A stretch of DNA of 64,000 nt from assembly GCA_050084515.1 (NCBI GenBank), contig CM114273.1, forward strand, positions 28,892,001 to 28,956,000, in the 5' to 3' direction. The stretch's first letter is position 1; every line of letters starts with the position of its first letter. This document shows, piece after piece, positions 12,281-22,420 of the stretch. The notes beneath the pieces were generated by a model. That model saw only the letters and a list, made by a program, of their open reading frames with translations, had not been told where the DNA came from and ran no database searches. Source of the stretch: Blasia pusilla. Lineage: Eukaryota > Marchantiophyta > Marchantiopsida > Blasiales. The translations under genes and the position numbers were made by a program.

Positions 12281-14120
12281 TTAGCGCTCACACAGTGAAG
12301 CGGCCAGCCAAAAAGCCTCGGCGGGCGTACCCCCCAACGTCATGACATCGAAAGCAGAAAATAAAGGAGTGCGGTACACAATGGTGACCGCCCCCAACAA
12401 CTTTCTAAACACATGCCCCTCCGGAGCATCAACAATAGGAGTCGTCGCACTCGCTTCTCCCATCGTCCTCCGTGCTTGCACACCAACAACATCACCAACT
12501 CTCCACGAACTTTGATGAGGACACATCAATGGGGTCCTCATCGCTTTGGACAACATGAAAGATTGAAGAAGCCTAGTATGTTTTCTCGCTTCCCCTCATT
12601 GTGGATCCAACTCTGTGGCTGCTCCACCCATCACAACTGCGGCGGCCTCCATCTGGGCAACCCCGCACATCCAACCAGGATCCCCCATATCTCTGGTTGC
12701 TCCATATGATGTCGATACCATGGATCCGGCATCGGGTAACCTCAATGCCATAGTGGCAATCTGCTCCTCTAGCTGCTGTATCCGAGCAGCGATCCCAGCC
12801 TCACATTCGGCGTCTCCCTCGACGTGTCTAGGTGGTGGTACTCTCTACCTCCTCCACGAGCGGCTCCACCATCCTGTTGGGCAACTCCAGCTCCTCGTCC
12901 CCCAACGGGACCACTTGGTGCACGATCTCTAGGCCCATCCGGACCGGCTACTTGCTCTGGTGCCCTCTCTGGCCCTCAATCCGGACATAACTCATGATAT
13001 AAACTGAAACACCTGGCACAAGTATGACCATACCTCTGACAATAGTCACATTGATAACCTCCTGGTGCAGCACCATCTCCTCCTCCATGCTGAGGCACAC
13101 GTCCATGACTCTGACGAGTGCCATCACGCTGATGATGGGCTCCACCACATGACCAACACGTAATAGTAGGCGGCTGCTGCTGAGCCGCATATGAAGGTGC
13201 AGGTCTCTGTGGCAAGGCCTCCCGGTATCCTCCTTGAGCCACAGTTGACTTAACTCAGAGTCCACGTTGCTGCACAGGTGGTGCAGCCAATCGTGACTGC
13301 TCTCGCCTTGAACCCATGGTGGCTACGCTCTCCTTTGCCATGTTACGCTCAATGTTCTTGGCGGTCCTAAAAACATCTCTCAACGTAGGGGAGGTGTTCA
13401 TAAGAAGCATCCCCTCCCGCACCTGTGTCCGCAGGGTCCGGTCCAACATCGCGCACCATGAATGGATAGCTTGAGCCTCTGTCACCCCCTGAGTGACGTT
13501 GATCAACAGCGCAAGAAAGTGTGAGCCTCACACAAACTCTCACCTGGGTGCCTCTGGAAGTCATGGATGCTCCACAACTTCTATGTCCGTACCCCGTGGT
13601 AGCTCGCCCTCAACTCAGCAAAGAACTCAACCACAGGGTTGAACCTGGGACGAGCCCGACTAGACAGTGCAACTCCTCTAGTGCGAGTGACCCCTCCTAA
13701 AACGTCACTTGTGGAAGAGGAAGTAGCCTCTCTTGACTCCTCCTCCTCATCTGGGAACGACTCCGTCCATGACACATAATGTGGGTCATTGTGGAGCCTC
13801 CACGCCTCGATCTCACGTGCACATCTCTAAGAAAACTCATGGTAATCGTCCATGGGCGCCCCCTCTAAATGTTGGAACATACCGTTCCATGCTGTAAACG
13901 GGTTGAACTCTCTAAAGTTCTTGGCCCACTAGGAGTCGCACCAACTCCTAAACTCTGCTATGAAATTGTGCAACTCAATCGTGCCTACTGCACCTGAAAA
14001 TCTACACGGTCCTCTACCCCAGTCGTCTATCTCGTACGCCCAAGTGGTAGGACCACTCACAATGTATGGCGATGTGCTCAAAAACTCCTCTACAACCTCC
14101 CCCTTGTCTGACAATGACAC
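12281..14120 (-). pseudogene. gag with zinc knuckle (copy 1)
   Basis: From the right, one frame can be followed through stops: 'IELHNFIAEFRSWCDS', 'FREFNPFTAWNGMFQHLEG', 'RCAREIEAWRLH', 'YVSWTESFPDEEEESREA', then 'PRFNPVVEFFAELRASY'. After frame changes it continues with 'AIHSWCAMLDRTLRTQVREG' (13,255-13,506) and a Gln/Pro-rich stretch with a CCHC zinc knuckle 'CDYCQRYGHTCARC' (C-x2-C-x4-H-x4-C) inside 12,976-13,242. A preceding 'CWSCGGAHHQRD' is a knuckle that has lost its last cysteine. Gag forms the virus-like particle and the knuckle binds RNA. At least three stops and two frameshifts are present. Confidence 0.75.
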
Positions 14121-15164
14121 AGAAGGAGGTCGAGGTGGTCCCTCACATGGAGACCCTCGGAACCTCGCGCCACTCTGCGTAAAACCTCTAGAGCTACTCT
14201 CGGGTTCACCACCTCGCCTCTCAAAGTCCCGAACGGATGCCGTGATGACCCTTGTGCCCCTCTTACCCGATCACTCTCAACCTCGCAAGTAATCCCTCAA
14301 TCACTCATCCCAAACATGCGGCACTCGATCTACACTCTCCCTCCCCGAGATGTGTAACGTGCGGTAACACGCGGCGGGGTGCGGAAAATCAACCAGGCTA
14401 TCATATCATCGACAACCTACCCTCAACGCTGGACATCCCACATAGGTCTATGTCCCCTAAACCACATACATGAATGATGCTCTCAGCATCCACACAACCC
14501 AATATCCACAAATAAACTACCCAAATCCTAGAATCCCTCACACGTGCAGGGTAAAGGACGAGAATGGGTAACTTGAACACATATCGATGTTGCTCCTCAG
14601 CAACTACAAATCTCAACCTGAACTCGGTCGTGAAGATAACTCCTCCAATCAGCAAGTCGTACTCCTCTCGTACTAACGCTGCTCAACCTCCTCGATGTAC
14701 AGGGAAGGTCGAGCGGTCCGATGCGGCACTGGCGGCACGGAACGGCTACAAACAGCACGACACTCAGGATTGGGATGCGGCACTCGGCGGCATACCCTCC
14801 TCAATCAGCAATTCACACGCTCTGCTCCTTAGTGAATGAGCGGTTCCGCGATTGAGAAGGTGCGATACGGCCACGAGCGGCACATCGCAACAATCGGCGG
14901 CACGTTACGGCTACGGGCATCACGACACGGTACTCGATTGTCGTTGAGCGGCTACCAATCACAACATAGTAGCATGAAATCAAAACTCAAACACCATAAT
15001 CGGAGGTCATCTCCCATTACTCGTTGATGACGAAATTGCGATGACGGTGGCGGCCAAAACAAAGTACGTGGTGGCGACGCAAGTTAGAGAATCAACAAAT
15101 GTCGTGGAAGACCCTCCACTCCGTAATGGCAACCAAATGGTGGACAATGGATGGTGGACCATTG
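14121..15164. other. Leader region of gypsy copy 1
   Basis: Between the gag start and the 5' LTR. There is one 84-codon minus frame (14,401-14,655) without a recognisable domain. From about 14,660 to 14,960 the sequence is rich in GCGGCAC-type words ('cggcactcggcggca', 'cggcacgttacggctac') that recur irregularly. I could not identify a tRNA-complementary primer-binding site next to the LTR. Confidence 0.5.
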
Positions 15165-16407
15165 ACGGTGACGGTTGACCGTTGATGATGACGGTGATGA
15201 TTTAGGGTTTAGGGTTGATGGTGACGGTCGACCGGTGACGATTACGGTTGACCATTGACGGTGACAATTGACCGTTGATGGTGATGGTTGATTGCCGATG
15301 GCGGACCGTTGACGATGACAGTTGACCGTTGACGGTGATGGTTGATTGTCGATGGCGGACCGTTGATGGTGACTATGACGGCGATGTCGCCGCCGGCGTG
15401 GCGGCTGGTTTAGGGTTTGAACAATTTAACCCTAAAAATTGCCTAGCAATGGCAATTTTGCAAGATTGACCATCACTTTTTGCTCGTAACTTCAAATTAC
15501 ACATTGTTTATTGCACAGCGTGTACAACTTCACAATCTACAGAAATATTAAAAAATATTTGTAACAAAAATTTCCAGTAAAAACTGATGGGGACTATCGT
15601 AAAGCCCAATGTCTCTTTCTCCTACACAAAATTTTGGCTGCGCTTCCGTGCTGATTTGTCCCAGCGAAAATGTAAAACATGTAAAACTACACAGAACTAG
15701 CTATATGGTGCTTTCGAGAGCGCCGGCATGGGGCAACCCGCCCCCATAATCAATCCCTATCAGAAATTGGGCAGCGCTTCCGCACGCCACTCTTCCACAC
15801 GAACAATCGACAAATGCAAAGAACAATTAAAACAGCCCTTGCTCCAATGAGCACTCCCATGAGCAATTGAACGGGGAACACGCTCCCCAACCTGCAAAAA
15901 TAGCGAGTGACAAGCAAGCTTGCTCATGAAGCTCTCTCACTCTCTTATTCTCTCTTTGTAAAATAAGATCCAATCTCTCTTTATACCATCTCACATCATA
16001 GCTCTCAAAGGTGTGCACTCTCTCTCATGTCAAACCAAACCTACTCTCCTAATAAGAGGCTTGGGTTTCACTCACAAGGCAAGGGACCATAGCTCCCCCG
16101 CTTTATGCCAAGAGGTTCAACAAAGAGAGAATGAGCTCTGAAGCTCTCTCTCTTGGAGGTATACCCCCTTCCCTCTCCCAAGCCCTCTCAACGGTAACTT
16201 ATGCTCGTCAGGTCATCTCCTTGGCTCTTGACCTACTGTAGCGGATCAAAGGCTACTTCCCAAAGGGGAAATTCAACTATCCTTAACATAGAAACCTACC
16301 CGAAATAGTAAGTTTCTCTATATGGCTCCAAATGAGGCGAAACGAAGGGGAAACCAGCTCTCTCAGGTTTCCCGGGGCCTCAAGAGGTCATCTTGGATCT
16401 CCGGAGT
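15165..16407 (-). repeat. 5' LTR of gypsy copy 1, with expanded minisatellite
   Basis: Direct repeat of 5,466-6,661. Its left part (about 15,165-15,400) is a degenerate minisatellite of GGTTGACCGTTGATGGTGAC-like words, about twice as long as in the other LTR. It contains two tandem TTTAGGG words at 15,200-15,213. Similarity to the other LTR stops at about 16,407, so the outermost LTR bases are missing. Confidence 0.75.
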
Positions 16408-17166
16408 GCTTGTTTTTGGATGACCATTTTTGGATGATATTCAATGGTTGGAGATGCACGACCCAAGTGGTTGTGTGCTTGAGATATTAAAGTGAGTTGG
16501 TGGTTTACAAGGATGATATATGGCATGTTTGACGTTACTCTTGGATGTGATTTTTGTAGGATGATGGTTATGTTTTGGATAGTCAATCTTTATTGATAGT
16601 GTCATGGAATTTAGAGGGTGAGGGAGCGCCCAACCTCATGATCTTAACACCAAAAAACTGCATGTCACTCTCAAGTCTCGACACAACAATCGACTATCTA
16701 GGGTGTGAGGGATCCAACTACTAGTTAGAGAGGCCATTGTATAGCCTCTTTAAGAAATGGTGTACATATGGATGTGATGTGTTTATGATTTGTGTTATGT
16801 TAATGTAAATTTATGTGTGCATGGATGACAACCATGTGTAAACAAGCAAATAGTCAAGTGAGAGTATGTAGCGTGCCTCAATAGGGAGGCTATGTGTGTC
16901 GCTCGTTGTGGAGAGGCTTGGAGTAACTTGTTGACCTCCCTTAGTCACTTGTGTGCACAAGTTATCCTTTGGGGGATTTCTTAGAATATTCTAGGAGGTT
17001 TTCTTGGAGATTCATAGAGTCTCTTGATTAGGTAGAAACCTTTTGTGGAGGTTGAGGTGATATATGAGCACATATCACCTTCTTGGAACCTCAGAGACAT
17101 TGAAAGTATTACACTCCAAGGGGAGGCCTCAGAGACCTTGAAAGTATTACATTCCAAGGGGAGGCT
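16408..17166. other. Spacer between the two gypsy copies
   Basis: No coding capacity is recognisable. It contains a perfect-phase 38-bp tandem duplication (17,089-17,126 and 17,127-17,164) that differs at only two positions ('cctcagagac', 'ttgaaagtattaca'). The duplication abuts the LTR fragment of copy 2. Confidence 0.55.
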
Positions 17167-17840
17167 CCGCCTCTTTATGTCAAGAGCTTCAACAACAAGA
17201 GAATGAGCTAAAAAGCTCTCTCCTTGGGTATACCCCCTTTTCTCTTCCAAGCTCTCTCCATAGTAATCTATGTTCACAGGTCACCTCCTTGGCTCTTAAC
17301 CTGATGTAGGAGGTCAAGGATCACTCCCAAAAGTGGAAATTCAACTATACTCAAAACAACAACTTACCCAAATAGTAAGTTTCTCTATATGGCTCAAAAT
17401 GAGTCGAAACAAAGGGGAAATATGTTCTCGTAGGTTACCCGTGGCCTTATTGGGTCATTTTCAACCACCTAAGGGTGTCCTTCATTATCCTTGAAGGCGA
17501 TCTTCTAGATCTTGTCAATCTATCCTTAAATACGTTACAACTATTATGCGCATACACATCCCTACACAACATTCATTGCTATCACCAAACACACATATAG
17601 ACACACATGATCCCATGCTAACTCATGATATCCAAAAATCGAGATGATAAGTACCAAAAATATCTCCAATTGCTCCCCTATCTGGTGATTACGCTCCTCT
17701 AACTCCAGATAGCCATCTATTCCTATCTACCATGACATGCATATCTAATTAAGACGTTAAGAGCAAAAAGGCGGGGCTCATGTGGCCCCATCTTCAGTCC
17801 ATGTCAAAGATATAAGTGGGAATCTATAACTACATAATAT

Positions 17841-18125
17841 CTACTCTATACATCTGCGGCACATCCATCGTCCTCGAAGAACCCTGGTGAGAAGTGGCGT
17901 CAGACATGCCATATGCCATCCTATCGAACATCTATCAGAGACTAGCATAGTGGTTACATCATAGGTAAAACCACAGAACATATAACGTAAGCATGTAGGA
18001 GCTGATGTTAAGCTCATATCAACTATACCATCAACATTAGGAAGGTGACATGGCACATAGTCACGCACATAATCCTTCCAAACCATACCATTGCATCCCT
18101 CCAATAAGAGGACACCGGATGGCAA
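17841..18125 (-). pseudogene. Integrase C-terminus fused to a decayed PHD finger (copy 2)
   Basis: A single 94-codon open frame that joins the integrase C-terminal segment ('PSGVLLLEGCNGMVWKDYV') to the PHD finger ('CSIGWHMACLTP', 'GRWMCRRC'). Compared with copy 1, the first zinc-ligand cysteine is Tyr and the third is Ser, so the finger cannot fold normally. Its value is that it shows the in-frame integrase-PHD connection that stops obscure in copy 1. Confidence 0.75.
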
Positions 18126-19598
18126 AACCTAATGCATCTCAAGATAATACACCATGCAGTCATATCCAACGTCATGGATGCCATCTGCTGCAAGTAGAGA
18201 TAGTCTCCTTGATGAAACCTCCAAATAGTCAGTCAATAACCATCTCCCCGATCAGTCGCATACCTCAAAGTAATCGATGTTGCGCAATTGTCAAGTTCTC
18301 AAACGCCATGGACATCACTCTCCGAAATTACTCAACCCTCTAAGAACATACTCACACCCATACATGAGGATCATTAAGGTTCAAAAACTGACCAGGATCT
18401 CGACGAATGGCCACAAGTAAATCAGACTCTCGATCATAAAGCATCAAGTACGGTGAGAAAGACGCTAAGGATGTATGCTTGCTGAATCTGTATCCCATTG
18501 CCAACTACTACAATTGGAGATCCCAATCTCCTAGGTGACCTCTATGGAAACCATACTTGGGTAAATCTCTCTTCACCATATGCACAACCCTCTCTGCTAG
18601 TCCATCCTCCTCAAGATGATCTCGTTAAGTGGTATGGTGGTCAATCAATGCCGATCATACAAGGCATGAAACTCCTCTCGAAATTGTGTATTCTGGTTTG
18701 GCAACACCTTAGGTGGTGCACCATAATGACTCAACACTCAATCTAAGAAGGCATACGCTACTCCCTCACTCGCTTTGTCAGGAAATGAAACCAACTCTAT
18801 CTACTTTGAGAAGTGTTTGACCATCACAAACACATAACGACTATGGCGCTCTGTCAAAGATAAAGGTTTTGGAAAATCCAAACTCCATCTATAACCTAAA
18901 TCCATGATTGGAAATGGATGCAAGTGTGGAGTTGGAGCATTGAACAATGTCCGGACCCAATCACACACCATGCACCTAGCAACAAACTAATGAACATTTG
19001 TCTGCATGCCTTGCCATAAATATTGTATCTCGAGCAAGTTGTACGTTTGCTTCACTCCAAAGTGATCCAATCCTTGTGGGCATGATGCACTAAATGTTCT
19101 CTTTACGAAGTATGATGCACTACGCGTACGCTACCATCCTCCCAAACTTGCGACACATGTGTCCCCTCCCACCAAAATTGTGTGGCTCACTGTAGGATCC
19201 GATCTCGCTCTCTAGCACCCACTGTGCTCGCGATGCTACCATTACATAAGAACTCCAAGACTCCTCAATCTTTGTGAATATCTCGTCCATCTATCGCCTC
19301 CTCACTGGCCTCTAGATCTAAGGACTCTCCATCAGACCTTGCAATCGAAGTCCCAACACTCCAGCTCTCCATGGCCAACAAGCCCAAATAGGCTGACATG
19401 TGCCACCCAAGCACCAACTCCCCATCACTCTCTCCATGCCAATAAGCTCTAGTTGTATCTCGCTCACTCAAATATGGGTTACGGCTCAAACCATTTGCAT
19501 CTTGGTTGATCTTCCTAGGTCTATGTACCATTTGGAAATTGTACTTCTGTAACAACATAGCCCACTTGACAAGCTTCCCTATAAGCTTTTCGGACATC
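18126..19598 (-). pseudogene. Integrase and partial RNase H remnant (copy 2)
   Basis: Nucleotide similarity to 7,300-8,745 of copy 1 is continuous. The only readable frame of length is 19,265-19,597, with the end of RNase H ('LVKWAMLLQKYNFQMVHRP', 'NQDANGLSRNPYLSERD') in which the last catalytic Asp is kept. The integrase core is present at DNA level ('ccataatgactcaacactca') but its frame is broken by stops and indels. Confidence 0.7.
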
Positions 19599-20004
19599 AG
19601 ACCTTTGCATGCCTTAAAGCATCAAAGATCTCCTCAAGAATGGGCATAGCATACCTATCAAACTTTGTCTGCCGATTGATATGTCGGTAGTCTCCACACA
19701 TCCACCTATTTGTCTAGTTGCCATGAACATCCTTCTTGACAAGCATGACATTGGTAGATGTATACTCCCCATGCAACATCTTCAATATTCCTACTCCAAC
19801 CAAGTCTTGGCTCCTACTTTGAATCAAATCCCTCTCCATATCATTGCACATGTAGGGTCCTCGGAAGATTGGTGTGTTGCTAGAAAACTCAATACCGTAC
19901 CTACATGCAAAGTTACTCCCATGACTCTTAATGAACTGATGTATCTCGCATCGATCTCCTCCTATCAACTTATGGCCAATAGATGGCTCCCAAGTCTCCA
20001 TCAT
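19599..20004 (-). pseudogene. RT N-terminal part with deletion junction (copy 2)
   Basis: Frame 19,714-20,004 corresponds to the RT start of copy 1 ('HKLIGGDRCEIHQFIKSHG', 'NDMERDLIQSRSQDLVG', 'TSTNVMLVKKDVHGN'). It runs through the position where copy 1 has a stop, so it shows the original frame. The palm domain with the YIDD site is absent: at about 19,599 the sequence jumps from the RNase H end to the 'gcatcaaagatctcct' position of the fingers. Confidence 0.75.
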
Positions 20005-20115
20005 GACTATGGTAGGACTCTAAGGCACGGGTATCCGTGGTTGCTATGGCGCAACCTCATCTTGTATAACCAAACTCGGCTGCTCTCTTGCAACCAACTC
20101 CAAACTCTCATCTCC

Positions 20116-21390
20116 TCAACTTCTAGTACCCTGAACCACGCTCAATTTTGTGGCTGCCATCTCTAGTCCTACATGTAAACCAAGCCAAGAAGTCCAAGGG
20201 TGTCTCTCCAATCCCCCTTGATGTGTTGACCTCCTTGGATCTGGCCTCCAACCACTACATGAACCATTTTTGTAGGCATGGGGCTCACCAATGCAACAAC
20301 TATGACCCATCGCAACCTCATCCGAAGCTACGCAACTACTCCTAAGCTGATGATCCATGTCAGGCAATTCAATTCCATTTCGTGACCCAAGACATGACGT
20401 TATGATGCCTCTGATAGTGATTGAATTGTCGTCTTTCATGGGGAAAGCCCATTGCATGCTCTCGCTCATCAACATTGAGCTCCACCAACGGTTACGCTTG
20501 GTCATCCCAAACCAAGCCTGGACCAACCTCTTTGCATGAATAGGAAGCTGGAAAACATACAAACGTGGGAAAGTCTGCCCATGGCATGCCAATCCTATTG
20601 ACCACAGCCAACAGTGTTTGATCATCGTGCCTCACTACCTGTGATTGACAAGCAGGATCCAAAATAGAATCCACCAACAAATGGGAGGGGAGCTCCACTC
20701 TCGCATATGCCCTCCATAACACCTCATGTACGTGGCACCAAGTTCGTCCATCATAAACGCGGACGATGTGCTTGTGAACCTATACTCGCCACATCTAAAT
20801 ACACTAATGGGCTAATCCATGCATGCACCTGATAAGCACTTGTCACCACTTGTGACCTCAAATTGGCACATTCTCCAAAATGTATGCTAGAGAAAGAGAT
20901 AGATGCTCTTGCAAGTGTCGCAAGATCCTCATCATCTCCCAAAACAACCTGGATCGAGTGTTCGCCAACCCGCTATCTCGTCCAACACTTGATTGGCCCT
21001 GACATGGCCAACAAGCAATGATCAAATCAATGGTCCCTACCTACTCCAAATCCCGCGCCCCCATCAACAAGATGTCCCTTGGTAGGGAACTCTGCTACCC
21101 CTATAAGGCGGATGCAGACGACAAGCTAGGAAAATGGAATCTTAACTGTGCCACATGTTAGAGCGAAATATGCCTTGAAACCTCGTCAAGCTCCACATAC
21201 AAATATTGCTGCACACGCACTCCTGCCTGTAACACAATAGCCAACCCAGTGTTGATCCCTCCAAAGAGATCCAACACCCTAATACCCTCCTTTGGGATGT
21301 GCCATATAATCGATGTGTTGTCGAAGGGCGCCAAAGTAGAGATCCACGCCACCATGGGTTTCTCTTACCCGTACTCTTACCTCGCTCCAT
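20116..21390 (-). pseudogene. Retrotransposon-encoded DNA (cytosine-5) methyltransferase (copy 2)
   Basis: Motif I is clear in frame 21,158-21,355: 'IRVLDLFGGINTGLAIVLQ', then 'VQQYLYVELDEVSRHIS', which parallels the region after motif I in DNMT3-type enzymes. Motif IV reads 'WPCQGQSSVG' with the canonical Pro-Cys-Gln at 20,999-21,007, so the catalytic cysteine and its proline are intact in this copy although a stop lies shortly upstream. Motif VI ('ILENV') follows at about 20,870. A later block (20,492-20,722, 'RVELPSHLLVDSILDP') matches copy 1. Since both copies carry the gene at the same place, it was part of the family before the copies separated. Confidence 0.8.
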
Positions 21391-21647
21391 GCTATCTGCA
21401 TGTGCTCATTGGCCAACCGTCAAAGCTTCTCACTACAGCCCCACAATGGCACCTCTCCTCCACGGAATGATGCGACTACTATAACACTCCTCTTCATAGA
21501 AGTATCGGGTGCAGTTGTGTCCCCTACATGGACATGCCCCTCAATCAAATCACTAGCCAAGTAATGGTGTTGCTGAATGCTACTAATGTCGCCACCTCTC
21601 TTGGCCGTCGCTCAATCATTCCATCCGAGAATCAAACGGGTATCAAG

Positions 21648-22420
21648 CTAAGTCTCTTCACTTGATTGCCATCTTGGTATGTAGGAATCGGACTCCTCCC
21701 AGTAGTCCAAGGAAAATCCAATTGGGTATAACACTACTCCAACCAAGACGTCATAGAACTCAACATTGATCACTATCGCCTTGGCTCGCACCACAAACTC
21801 ATGTGATGAATATCCGCGTCGAATCCTCACCATTACCTCATGTCAAGTGATGAATTGCGTCATACTAACTCTACCCAAGGATGTTTGTATCTTGAATGGG
21901 TAATGCTCCACATTGCCCCTCGTCAGGCCCAATCTTGTAAACGCCGCTTTCCCTAACATCAAGGGTTTTGCTTCCGAATCCAACAAGACAGGGTGCGGGC
22001 AAAACATTCTACCTCCTAGGCTCACCAAATGGAAAACTTCTCCCCGATTATTTAGAAAAAGGAAACATGGCAAAACCATGGCACGCTCTATTATGGGTCT
22101 AGCGGGCATCTCCGCCATCCTTGCAACCGCAACCTGCCATGAATGTGAGGTGGAAAACTTGAGCATAGGCTCCAAGGGCAAGTCCATCACCTCCTCTACA
22201 ACCACCTCCAAACGTGAGGCAATGACATCAACTCCACGCTCATATGGCATAGCGGCCTACTAGAAAACCTTGAATCATAGAACATCGCAGCAACCAACCC
22301 CAACAACAGACTTGACTTGGGCTTCACGTGAGCATCAACAACATGAATTTTTGCAATTTCTTCTCCCATTTCCGTAAATGCCTACACACCACCAACATCC
22401 ACTCTCTTGGAACTCTGATC
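21648..22420 (-). pseudogene. Protease and gag C-terminal remnant (copy 2)
   Basis: Frame 21,843-22,250 contains 'HPVLLDSEAKPLMLGKAAF', the protease active site with Gly changed to Glu (DSGA to DSEA). The neighbouring frame (21,648-21,833) has 'NVEFYDVLVGVVLYPIGF', the C-terminal protease segment. From 22,261 to about 22,420 the sequence still matches the gag end of copy 1 (12,400-12,520), then similarity stops. Confidence 0.65.

Larger units (their letters stand above)
5466..16407 (-). mobile_element. Ty3/gypsy LTR retrotransposon copy 1 with DNA methyltransferase and PHD finger
   Basis: Two long direct repeats (about 5,466-6,661 and 15,165-16,407) flank an internal region of about 8.5 kb. 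Read on the minus strand, this encodes gag with zinc knuckle, aspartic protease, DNA (cytosine-5) methyltransferase, reverse transcriptase, RNase H, integrase and a C-terminal PHD finger. RT before RNase H before integrase is the Ty3/gypsy arrangement. Stops and frameshifts interrupt every module, so the copy is dead, but the frames are easy to follow. The methyltransferase sits where no standard gypsy gene exists, between protease and RT. The minus-strand LTR starts TGTCACGACTG at 6,661; the right LTR lacks about the first 55 bases. I could not find a clear primer-binding site. Confidence 0.85.
17167..22420 (-). mobile_element. Ty3/gypsy LTR retrotransposon copy 2, 5'-truncated with internal deletion
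   Basis: Same family and gene order as copy 1. From left to right: an LTR fragment (17,167-17,546), tail repeat (17,548-17,672), PHD finger, integrase, a partial RNase H, the N-terminal part of RT, the methyltransferase, a protease remnant and the last part of gag (to about 22,420). The segment equivalent to about 8,745-9,630 of copy 1 is missing at about 19,599, which removes the RT active site and most of RNase H. No right-hand LTR was found. Divergence from copy 1 is substantial and stops are frequent, so this copy is older or has decayed faster. Confidence 0.8.

Noticed and set aside
14401-14655. 84-codon minus-strand frame in the gypsy leader
   Set aside because: Position would suit an extra gene, but I see no motif and cannot separate it from chance.
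15200-15213. Two tandem TTTAGGG words, the plant telomere repeat
   Set aside because: Only two units within a minisatellite of similar composition; too short to claim an interstitial telomere.
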